Positions 56,942-64,000 of a DNA stretch of 64,000 nt are shown here, one piece after another. Origin of the DNA: G963665975 sp963665975 (GTDB lineage: Bacteria > Bacteroidota > Rhodothermia > Rhodothermales > Bin80). The stretch spans positions 3,100,001 to 3,164,000 of the forward strand of contig OY762508.1 of assembly GCA_963665975.1 (NCBI GenBank). Direction: 5' to 3'. The notes under the pieces were generated by a model, which was not told the origin of the DNA, searched no databases, and worked only from the letters and a program-made list of their open reading frames with translations. Each line of letters starts with the position of its first letter. Positions within the stretch are counted from its first letter, which is position 1. Position numbers and translations under genes: made by a program.

Positions 56942-58330
56942 TTAGCTTCCGGGTATACCCGGATTGGTCATGTCGCGAACATTGAGATACGCGTCCAGCT
57001 CTTCGTCGTCAAGCAGACCCATAGCCTTGACGGTAGCTCGCACCGACTGACGACTGCTTGCCGCAGCCTTGGCCACCTGGGATGCCTTGTCGTAGCCTAT
57101 TGCGGCATTCAGCGCCGTTGCGATGGACGGGTTTAGCTCCAGGAGCTCGCGGCACCGCTCGCGGTTTGCTTCAATGCCCGTCAGGCACCGGTCGTGAAAT
57201 GCCCTGCAGGCACCCGCAAGTATGGCGATGCTTCGTAACATGGCCTGAGCCATTACGGGCATCATTACGTTGAGCTCGAAGTTGCCGTGCTGTCCTCCGA
57301 CAGTGATTGTAGTGTGATTGCCCATTACCCGGGCGCAGGCCATCATGAGGGCTTCGCACAGAACAGGGTTCACTTTGCCGGGCATGATGGACGATCCGGG
57401 CTGGATGGCGGGAAGGCTGATCTCCGACAGCCCGCTTGTCGGTCCGCTGGACAGATGTCGGATGTCGTTGGCGATCTTCATCAGGGATACGGCGAGCGTG
57501 TTGAGCGCCCCGGAGGCCATGACGAAACCGTCCTTGGCGGCCTGTGCCTCGAAGTGATTCTCCGCCTCCCGAAACGAAATTCCCGTCAGCGTACAGAGAT
57601 GCCTCACAGCGCGCCGCGGGAAATCCACGTGCCGGTTGATGCCGGTTCCCGTGGCGGTGCCGCCGAGGGCCAGTTCGCTGAGCTCATCCATTGCCGTCGT
57701 CAGCCGGCGGAGCCCGCGCCGTACCTGCGCGGCGTAGCCGTCAAATTCCTGGCCGAGGCGTATCGGCGTGGCATCCATGAGATGCGTGCGCCCGCTCTTC
57801 ATGATGTCATCGAAGGCTTGGGCCTTTGCCTCCAGCGCACCAAGCAGCGTCTCCAGTGCGGGGATCAGATCCGCGGCAATAGCGACGGATGCGGAAACAT
57901 GCATGGCCGTTGGGATGACATCGTTGGACGACTGCGACATATTCACGTCGTCGTTGGGATGCACCGCATCTGGGCCAAGAATCTGCGAGGCCATCGTCGC
58001 AATGACCTCATTGGCATTCATGTTGGTGGAAGTGCCGCTGCCCGTCTGATACACGTCAATGGGAAAGTGGTCGTCGACTTCGCCGCCGGCGACACGCTCC
58101 GCGGCGCCAATGATTGCCTCAGCCTTGTCTGAAGCAAGCAGGCCGAGCTCCTGGTTCGCCTTTGCCGCCGCCACTTTGATCGATCCGAGTGCGGCAATAA
58201 ATGCACGGGGAAGCGCTTCGCCGCTAATTGGGAAATTGTCGACAGCCCGTTGGGTCTGCGCACCATACAGGGCATCAAGGGGTACGCGCACTTCCCCGAG
58301 GGAATCGCGTTCAATCCGGGTATCGGGCAT
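56942..58330 (-). CDS. fumC: Fumarate hydratase class II
   Basis: A 462-residue oxygen-stable tricarboxylic-acid-cycle enzyme interconverting fumarate and malate. The signature GSSIMPGKVNPVLCEA (SS loop) is intact; the N-terminal DSLGEVRVPLDALYGAQTQRA, GSGTSTNMNANEV and the catalytic-His-containing SGRTHLMDATPIRLGQE are canonical. The ATG at 58330 gives the standard MPDTRIERDSLG start; the frame opens earlier at 58363. Divergent from panC with a gap of about 150 bp. Confidence 0.95.
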   Translation of the reverse strand: MPDTRIERDSLGEVRVPLDALYGAQTQRAVDNFPISGEALPRAFIAALGSIKVAAAKANQELGLLASDKAEAIIGAAERVAGGEVDDHFPIDVYQTGSGTSTNMNANEVIATMASQILGPDAVHPNDDVNMSQSSNDVIPTAMHVSASVAIAADLIPALETLLGALEAKAQAFDDIMKSGRTHLMDATPIRLGQEFDGYAAQVRRGLRRLTTAMDELSELALGGTATGTGINRHVDFPRRAVRHLCTLTGISFREAENHFEAQAAKDGFVMASGALNTLAVSLMKIANDIRHLSSGPTSGLSEISLPAIQPGSSIMPGKVNPVLCEALMMACARVMGNHTTITVGGQHGNFELNVMMPVMAQAMLRSIAILAGACRAFHDRCLTGIEANRERCRELLELNPSIATALNAAIGYDKASQVAKAAASSRQSVRATVKAMGLLDDEELDAYLNVRDMTNPGIPGS

Positions 58331-58478
58331 GCTGGTAAGCTGTTTAACTGTGCATGAGCACACTACCCTATTTATACGATGCGGCGCTCAAAATGTTGGC
58401 AATTGTCGTAAATCCGAAACCACCTGCGGGCTCCGGACTTAATGTGTCCTTTGCATTGCTGGACGATCTCCCTTGCTC

Positions 58479-59351
58479 TTGAAAATCATACGCACATCCT
58501 CAGCCATGCAGGCATATGCCGATGCCTGCCGCGCGAACGGCCGGACCCTCGCACTCGTGCCCACGATGGGAGGCCTGCATGCAGGACATCTCGCGCTCGT
58601 GCGTGAGGCGGGTCTCCATGGAGACCACGTCACGGTATCGATTTTCGTTAACCCTACGCAGTTCAGCCCGGAAGAGGACTTGGCGGCATACCCGCGGGAC
58701 CTGGAAGAGGACCTTGGAACGCTGGAGGAGGCGGGTGGAGTGGATGCGGTCTTTGCCCCGGACGTGGAGACGTTGTATCCGGGCGGCCCGGACAATCAGC
58801 GGGTATGGCTCGACGTAGGGGATCTTGCTGCACACCTGTGCGGCCGCTTTCGTCCGGGGCATTTCCGGGGCGTCGTAACGGTGGTCGCGAAGCTGTTCTT
58901 GAGCTGCAAGCCGCATGTGGCCGTTTTCGGCCGCAAGGACGCCCAGCAATACGTGATCCTGCGCCACCTGGCGAAGGCGTTTCCCTTTGGCGTACGCGTC
59001 ATAGGCGTTGACACGGTGCGTACGCCGGATGGCCTGGCCCTTTCTTCACGCAATGCGTACCTGGATCCGGTTGAACGGGCCCAGGCCGTGGTGCTTTCTC
59101 GGGCCGTGGCGCGGGCCCGCGAGATGGTGGAAGAGGGGGAACAATGCCCCGGTCGTGTGGTAGCGGCAATGCTACGAGAAATCAGCGTGGCGCCCCTGGC
59201 GACGGTGCAATATGCCGAGGTGGTAAGCACTGAAACGCTGCAGCCTGTAACGCATATCGATCACGGCTGCGAGATACTGGCAGCCGTCGCCGTGTTAATT
59301 GGTGCGGCTCGCTTAATAGACAATGTGATTGTCCGTGCGCCGCACGCATAA
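58479..59351 (+). CDS. panC: Pantothenate synthetase
   Basis: A 290-residue enzyme joining pantoate and beta-alanine with ATP in coenzyme A biosynthesis. The nucleotidyl-transferase HIGH-type motif is VPTMGGLHAGHLALVREA. FVNPTQFSPEEDLAAYPRDL, KPHVAVFGRKDAQQ and GLALSSRNAYL (KMSKS-like) complete the active site. The usual family start M-K-I-I-R-T corresponds to a TTG at 58479; a TTG at 58473 and an ATG at 58506 are alternatives. It is followed directly by the WG-repeat gene. Confidence 0.93.
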   Translation: MKIIRTSSAMQAYADACRANGRTLALVPTMGGLHAGHLALVREAGLHGDHVTVSIFVNPTQFSPEEDLAAYPRDLEEDLGTLEEAGGVDAVFAPDVETLYPGGPDNQRVWLDVGDLAAHLCGRFRPGHFRGVVTVVAKLFLSCKPHVAVFGRKDAQQYVILRHLAKAFPFGVRVIGVDTVRTPDGLALSSRNAYLDPVERAQAVVLSRAVARAREMVEEGEQCPGRVVAAMLREISVAPLATVQYAEVVSTETLQPVTHIDHGCEILAAVAVLIGAARLIDNVIVRAPHA

Positions 59352-59364
59352 GGCTCGTTTGCAC

Positions 59365-60381
59365 ATGGTCCGCCGGCTACTGCTCGTTATACTTCTGGCC
59401 GGCAATGCGCACACGGTCGCTGCTCAGGAACAGGGCGCGTTGTTTCCGTTCGTTGAGCAAGGCCGATACGGGTTCATCGACAGCACGGGGGCGGTGATCA
59501 TCGAGCCGAATTACGACGGGGGACAGGTATCCTCGGAGGGGCTCGCAGCTGTGCGCATCGGAGAATTCTGGGGCTTTGTAAACCGGGCGGATTCCCTGGT
59601 GATCGACGCCCGGTTTACAGCGGTCTTCCCGTTCGCTGAAGGACGTGCCCGTGTCCGACTGGGACCGACCTGGGGCTTCATCGACCGCGACGGAAGCGTA
59701 GTAACGACCACTGACTTTACCCGCGGACTTGACTACTCCGAAGGTCTGGCTCCCGTCCAGGATCAATCGAGCGCCATGGGAGTGGAGCCCCGCTGGGGGT
59801 TCGTGGACAAACGCGGCGCACTGGCAATCAAGCACCGGTACACGCGCGCATTGCCGTTTTCTGAAGGTCTCGCCGCCGTGCAAATCTTGCAGAAAGTATT
59901 GTTTTTTAACATCAATACACGCTGGGGCTTCGTCGATACAACGGGCACGTGGGTGATCGAACCCACACTCTCGTCAGCGAGAAGCTTCTCGGAGGGGTTA
60001 GCCCTGGTGCGAAAAGGAGACCAGTGGGGATACATCGACCGAGAAGGCTCCGACGTGCTGCTTGCAGAGTTCGAGCGGGTCTTCACCTTTTCGGGCGGTC
60101 TCGCCCGCGTCCGACAGGACGGTTTATGGGGCTTCATCGATCACACGGGAAAAATTGTAATCTCTCCGCGGTACGAGCAGGCCGATGACTTCTCCGAGGG
60201 CCGGGCGTTGTTCGGATGGAACGGGCTGTGGGGCTATTTGGACACCGAGGGAGAAATCGCCATTCCCCCGCTGTTCACGAAGGCCCGTGCATTTGCGAAA
60301 GGGCTGGCTTTTGTGACCCTGAACGACGGGCGCCCCGCATACATCAATCGGGGCGGTCGGATCGTGTGGGCTAGCCAGTAA
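59365..60381 (+). CDS. Exported WG-repeat protein
   Basis: A 338-residue secreted protein. A signal peptide (residues 1-22, ending TVAAQ) precedes about a dozen WG repeats of roughly 25 residues, each with a W/Y-G-F-I/V-D core followed by a G..V/I..P/A segment (for example WGFVNRADSLVI, WGFIDRDGSVV, WGYIDREGS, WGFIDHTGKIVI, WGYLDTEGEIAIPP). WG repeats form beta-rich binding surfaces, but their ligands are generally unknown. The ATG at 59365 is used because it starts the signal peptide; it is 13 bp after panC, suggesting read-through. Confidence 0.85.
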   Translation: MVRRLLLVILLAGNAHTVAAQEQGALFPFVEQGRYGFIDSTGAVIIEPNYDGGQVSSEGLAAVRIGEFWGFVNRADSLVIDARFTAVFPFAEGRARVRLGPTWGFIDRDGSVVTTTDFTRGLDYSEGLAPVQDQSSAMGVEPRWGFVDKRGALAIKHRYTRALPFSEGLAAVQILQKVLFFNINTRWGFVDTTGTWVIEPTLSSARSFSEGLALVRKGDQWGYIDREGSDVLLAEFERVFTFSGGLARVRQDGLWGFIDHTGKIVISPRYEQADDFSEGRALFGWNGLWGYLDTEGEIAIPPLFTKARAFAKGLAFVTLNDGRPAYINRGGRIVWASQ

Positions 60382-60383
60382 CT

Positions 60384-61334
60384 TCACGCGTGTCGGTCGT
60401 AGGCGTCGATGATTTCTTTCACCAGCCGGTGACGGACTACATCGCTGCGGTCGAAATAGATGAATTCGATCCCGTCAATGCCTGTCAGAATGCGCTCCGC
60501 CTCCAATAGCCCGCTTTGCGTGCGCGTTGCCAGGTCAATCTGTGTGACGTCACCGGTGACGATAGCGCGGCTGTTGACGCCCAGGCGTGTCAAGAACATT
60601 TTCATCTGCATCGCGGTCGCGTTCTGCGCTTCATCCAGGATTACGAATGCATTGTTCAACGTGCGACCGCGCATGAAGGCAAGGGGCACAATCTCTATCA
60701 CGTGGTGTTCCATGTGTGCGCCAAGCTTCTCTGTGGGCAGCATTTCGTCCAGCGCGTCATAGAGCGGTCGCAGGTACGGATCGATTTTATCGCGAAAGTC
60801 TCCCGGCAAGAATCCCAGCCGCTCTCCCGCCTCGACCGCAGGGCGGCAAAGGACGATCCGCTTCACCTGCCGCGCCTTCAGAGCTGCCACCCCCAGCGCC
60901 ACCGCCGTATAGGTCTTGCCCGTCCCCGCCGGGCCGATAGCAAACACGATATCGCTCTGCTTGGCGGCAGCCACAAGGCGCGCCTGTCCGGCCGTCTTGG
61001 CTCGCACCAGACCTCCCGACGGAGTGAACAGTACGACCTCGCCAATGTCGGTTTCCGGTTGCGGGGCTCCGTTCCCACTGGTCACCAGGGCGAGGACGGT
61101 TTCGACGTCGTGGGTGGTCAGGTTGCCGTTGCGGTTCAGAACAATGATCAGCTCCCGCAGAGCCCATTCAATGTCGCCAACCTCGCGGCTGCCGCCCCGA
61201 AGAGTGATCTGGTTGCCCCGCGCGAGAATGTGGGTATCGGGAAACGCTGCTTCGACACGTCGAAGATGGACATCATGGGAGCCAAAAAGCAGAAGGGGGT
61301 CGGCCTGATCAATCGTTAGTTTCTTCTCTTCCAC
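60384..61334 (-). CDS. PhoH-family ATPase
   Basis: A 316-residue cytoplasmic P-loop ATPase/helicase-like protein connected in other bacteria with RNA metabolism and phosphate or stress responses. Walker A is AIGPAGTGKTYTAVALGVAAL, Walker B is NAFVILDEAQNAT, and the C-terminal sensor area includes MKMFLTRLGVNSRAIVTGDVTQIDL. The N-terminal 100 residues carry the KH-like segment usual for PhoH-L. Convergent with the WG-repeat gene, whose stop is 3 bp away, and divergent from dapF. Confidence 0.93.
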   Translation of the reverse strand: MEEKKLTIDQADPLLLFGSHDVHLRRVEAAFPDTHILARGNQITLRGGSREVGDIEWALRELIIVLNRNGNLTTHDVETVLALVTSGNGAPQPETDIGEVVLFTPSGGLVRAKTAGQARLVAAAKQSDIVFAIGPAGTGKTYTAVALGVAALKARQVKRIVLCRPAVEAGERLGFLPGDFRDKIDPYLRPLYDALDEMLPTEKLGAHMEHHVIEIVPLAFMRGRTLNNAFVILDEAQNATAMQMKMFLTRLGVNSRAIVTGDVTQIDLATRTQSGLLEAERILTGIDGIEFIYFDRSDVVRHRLVKEIIDAYDRHA

Positions 61335-61399
61335 TCAGTGAACCGGTTTGGGGCATGGGGCGTTCAGCATATAACCAGTCAGGTTTCCGATAGTGCCCT

Positions 61400-62260
61400 A
61401 TGTCCCGCAAACTGATTGTCGAGTTCACGAAGATGGATGGAGCAGGGAACGATTTCATCGTCGTTGACAATCGTTTTTACAACTTCACCGACAAAGAGCT
61501 CTCCGACCTTGCACGCGCGCTATGCCCGCGTCGTAGCGGCATTGGGGCGGACGGTATTCTGGCCTTTGCAACGCCAACCGGCAACGGAGTGGATTTCCGG
61601 ATGCGCTATGTGAATGCTGACGGCTCCGTCGGCACGATGTGCGGAAACGGCGCGCGGTGTTTGGCCCGCTATGCGCGGCATGCGGGAATGGCGGCAACGG
61701 AAATGCGCATCGAAACCGACGCCGGCGCCTACGAAGTGGCCGTACCGGAGGAGGATGACGCGTCCGTACGGCTCTTTGTGCCGCTACCCAGGCATTGGAG
61801 AGCGCGGCAGGATCTCGCTGGCACACTTCCAGAGGCCATTGCCAGCGTCCATTATCTGTGGACAGGCACGGAGCATGTGGTGTGCTTTGTCGGCGATGTC
61901 CAGATGGCGCGTGTATCGATGTGGGGAAGAAGCATTCGTCAGGATGACCGTCTCGCGCCGGAGGGCGCCAACGTCAATTTTGTGCAGGTGCTGTCAAAGG
62001 GCACCAGCGGAGCGCCGGCGGAATTGCGCGTACGGACCTATGAGAAGGGAGTAGAGGCCGAAACCCTGGCATGTGGCACAGGAGCGCTTGCCTCGACGCT
62101 AGCCGCACACTTTCTGGGAAAGACAACTGCCGGGGAAGCCAGGATACACATGCCCGGGGGCATCCTGGGCGTCGGTTTCGAAGGCCAGGGCACGCGCATC
62201 GCACGTCTGTGGCTTGACGGCCCCGCCACGACTGTTTACCGCGGCACGGTCGCCGTATAG
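61400..62260 (+). CDS. dapF: Diaminopimelate epimerase
   Basis: A 286-residue enzyme that interconverts LL- and meso-diaminopimelate for lysine and peptidoglycan synthesis, using two cysteines without cofactor. The first Cys is in GTMCGNGARCLARY and the second in ETLACGTGALAS. The N-terminal FTKMDGAGNDFIVVDN is canonical. Length matches the family. Convergent with the foldase gene (gap 4 bp). The start is the ATG at 61400; translation begins MSRKLIVEFTKM. Confidence 0.95.
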   Translation: MSRKLIVEFTKMDGAGNDFIVVDNRFYNFTDKELSDLARALCPRRSGIGADGILAFATPTGNGVDFRMRYVNADGSVGTMCGNGARCLARYARHAGMAATEMRIETDAGAYEVAVPEEDDASVRLFVPLPRHWRARQDLAGTLPEAIASVHYLWTGTEHVVCFVGDVQMARVSMWGRSIRQDDRLAPEGANVNFVQVLSKGTSGAPAELRVRTYEKGVEAETLACGTGALASTLAAHFLGKTTAGEARIHMPGGILGVGFEGQGTRIARLWLDGPATTVYRGTVAV

Positions 62261-62264
62261 CATC

Positions 62265-64000
62265 CTACCACGACATGTCCGTGCGCAGGTCCTGAATGTC
62301 AGCGCGGTCCCGCAGTGCGTTGATCCACTGATTGCGCAGTCGCTGTTCCAGGTCGTTCGTCAACTGCTCACGCAGGCGATCCCGCTCATCGTTGCTGAGG
62401 AGCTCAGGCTCGTGTCTGGCGGTTACGCGTGCCACGAACACAGCATTCTCGCCTTCCACGACACCGGAATCCTTTCCTTCGGCCAGGCCCAGCACTGTGC
62501 CTGCAAACACCGGATCCCGGCCCAGGTCCGGTACGATCTGGTTTTGGAAGCTGATGCCATTCGCCAATTGCGACTCCACACCCAGCGCCTCGCTGAGCCC
62601 ATCAAACCCGCCACTCTGGTAAGCCTGCTCCAACCATTCCCGCTGGAGTTCCTTCTTTTTGGCGAGTAACGCGCGCTGCCGGATAACACCTTCGACGTCT
62701 TCCAGAGCCTGGTAGCCTTCCTCTTCAATATCTACGACATGTACGACCAACGAAACCTCGTTGAGCTCGATGATGGGGCTGATTGTGCCCGTCTCGGCGG
62801 TTTCCAGGAACCGCGCGACACCAAGACTAAGCCCGAAGGTCGGCAGGAACTGTTGGCCTTCCTGCATCTGGAGAGACTCAATCGCAATGGTGCGGCGCTC
62901 GGCTTCACCAGCGAAGTCTCCCGATTCCTCAGCATAGAATCGAAGATCATCCAGGGATTCCTGGACCGCATTGAGCGTGGCCACGGAGGCGTCGATCGGA
63001 AGGCGCAGATGGGCAATCTGCACCTCCACGGCTGCCTGGTGCGTGACCTCGATGAGGTGTACGCCGTGCATGGTCTCTACAGGCCCCACAAGCGTCCCGA
63101 CAGACGCGCCGAAGGCGGCTTCCTCGAAGGGTTTGACCATCACTCCTTCGCCGAACCATCCGAGATCTCCACCATTGGTCCCGCTGCCGGGGTCCTCTGA
63201 ATAATTCGCGGCCAGTTCTGCGAAGTCCTCTCCGTTCCGAATGCGTGTACGGAGCTCCTGGATCCTGGTGCGGGCGCTGGCGATAGCGGCATCATCGTCG
63301 TCAGAGGCGCGTATCAGGATATGGCGTGCCCGCACGGCTGTCTCTTCGGTAGGCCGTGTGTCGCGGACTTTAACAAGGTGAATGCCGCCCTCCTCGGTTA
63401 CCGGGCCTACCACGAGGCCAGGTGCAATCGTGTCGCCGCTCTCAAAGAGTAGTGCTGCAATCGGAAGCGGTAAATCTGACGCCCGGAGAAAGTTGTTCGA
63501 ATACGGCTGCGCGGAGCCGCTCTGGATCAGAAACAGCGAGTCGTCCTCCGCGGCCTCGAATTCCGGGAGCAGGTGCTCTGCTTCCCGCTCGAGCGCGAGC
63601 GTATCTTCGCTGGCAGGCTCCTTCGAGAGCGAAGCGATTTCTATCGAGTACAGGCGTTCCTTCCTGTATTCTTCCTTGTGGTCATTGTAGAACCGCGAAA
63701 CGTCTCTGTCGGACAGCGTGGCGGAGGAATCCGGGATTTCCGCATACCGAAGGAAGAAGAATTCTGCGGATACTGCAGACTGCTCGCGTTCATACGCCGC
63801 CTGAATGTCCCCGTCCGAGACACGCACGGTTGCTGATATCAGCTTATCGAACTTCTGCCGCCTCCGGTCAAGGCGGATGTATTCCTCAATCTGGATCCAT
63901 GTGGCTTCCTGCTCGGGGTCATCAATCACGTTCTGCAGGATGGCCCGATCGATTCCTCCTTCCTCGTCTGCAAAATACGAGCGGATGATCTGGTGCGGGT
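62265..64000 (-). CDS. SurA/PpiD-type peptidyl-prolyl isomerase (5' end beyond the window)
   Basis: At least 578 codons, open to the right edge: the frame continues past an internal GTG at 63929 through FADEEGGIDRAILQN to 64000, so the N-terminus and signal or anchor lie outside. The first visible 150 residues are the SurA_N/PpiD-type helical chaperone region. Two parvulin PPIC domains follow (about 200-310, RARHILIRAS...AANYSEDPGSGTNGGDLGWFGEG, and a second weaker one at about 330-440). The C-terminal 100 residues are helical. It folds outer-membrane or secreted proteins in the periplasm, fitting with DegP and TamB nearby. Confidence 0.85.
   Translation of the reverse strand, partial: PHQIIRSYFADEEGGIDRAILQNVIDDPEQEATWIQIEEYIRLDRRRQKFDKLISATVRVSDGDIQAAYEREQSAVSAEFFFLRYAEIPDSSATLSDRDVSRFYNDHKEEYRKERLYSIEIASLSKEPASEDTLALEREAEHLLPEFEAAEDDSLFLIQSGSAQPYSNNFLRASDLPLPIAALLFESGDTIAPGLVVGPVTEEGGIHLVKVRDTRPTEETAVRARHILIRASDDDDAAIASARTRIQELRTRIRNGEDFAELAANYSEDPGSGTNGGDLGWFGEGVMVKPFEEAAFGASVGTLVGPVETMHGVHLIEVTHQAAVEVQIAHLRLPIDASVATLNAVQESLDDLRFYAEESGDFAGEAERRTIAIESLQMQEGQQFLPTFGLSLGVARFLETAETGTISPIIELNEVSLVVHVVDIEEEGYQALEDVEGVIRQRALLAKKKELQREWLEQAYQSGGFDGLSEALGVESQLANGISFQNQIVPDLGRDPVFAGTVLGLAEGKDSGVVEGENAVFVARVTARHEPELLSNDERDRLREQLTNDLEQRLRNQWINALRDRADIQDLRTDMSW

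Overview
The window looks like a chromosome segment of a Rhodothermia-like member of the Bacteroidota/Rhodothermota. The evidence is a set of lineage-typical genes: S46 dipeptidyl-peptidases, tandem DUF5686/carboxypeptidase-regulatory-domain outer-membrane proteins, TamB, and two giant secreted proteins ending in type IX secretion (T9SS type A) sorting domains. DNA is moderately GC-rich and Shine-Dalgarno sequences are weak. No phage, plasmid or CRISPR locus is visible. Clear mobile DNA is confined to about 51.4-55.2 kb.

Layout. 0.2-5.0 kb: GNAT acetyltransferase, a YaaW-like protein, an unusual DUF6884 plus HhH-GPD glycosylase-like fusion, and a PadR regulator/membrane protein pair with a palindromic operator candidate. 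5.0-5.9 kb: gene-poor, possibly holding a decayed ORF. 5.9-9.9 kb: YdbS/YdbT PH-domain pair (minus), SDR epimerase, methyltransferase, MsrB and a hairpin terminator. 10.2-14.6 kb: tRNA-Leu(UAG) and two S46 peptidase genes, of which the first has lost catalytic residues. 14.6-18.9 kb: Hsp20, an NCS2 nucleobase permease with a HATPase-like tail, and a patatin phospholipase. 19.1-23.9 kb: two overlapping DUF5686 paralogues. 23.9-26.4 kb: an N-acyltransferase/O-acyltransferase pair like aminolipid synthesis genes, plus a polyprenol/diacylglycerol kinase-like protein. 26.5-30.7 kb: pseudouridine synthase, degenerate ferrochelatase-like protein, ECF sigma factor, membrane anti-sigma candidate and a small secreted protein. 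30.7-41.4 kb: RNase R, TamB, AroB, quinone oxidoreductase, and the UPF0210/ACT pair.

41.5-54.5 kb is the secreted-protein region. A phosphodiesterase with four near-identical 852-bp PKD+DNRLRE modules is followed by a very large DUF4397/T9SS protein gene. That second gene is split by a complete IS21-family element (51420-54093) flanked by a 6-bp target duplication. Removing the element restores one open frame of 1,724 codons. Its 5' leader (about 54.36-54.54 kb) has several long, mutually crossing complementary segments and is a candidate structured RNA. An IS66 relic lies beyond it.

55.3-64.0 kb is mostly housekeeping: DegP/HtrA protease, FumC, PanC, a WG-repeat secreted protein, PhoH, DapF, and a SurA/PpiD-type foldase that runs off the right edge. 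Envelope quality control (DegP, the foldase, TamB), surface export (T9SS cargo) and peptide scavenging (S46) are the functional themes.

Most intriguing: the DUF6884-glycosylase fusion, the permease-HATPase fusion, the catalytically dead S46 paralogue beside an intact one, the ferrochelatase-like protein without its catalytic histidine, and the leader of the IS-split surface gene. All function calls are from reading the translated sequence; no searches were run.
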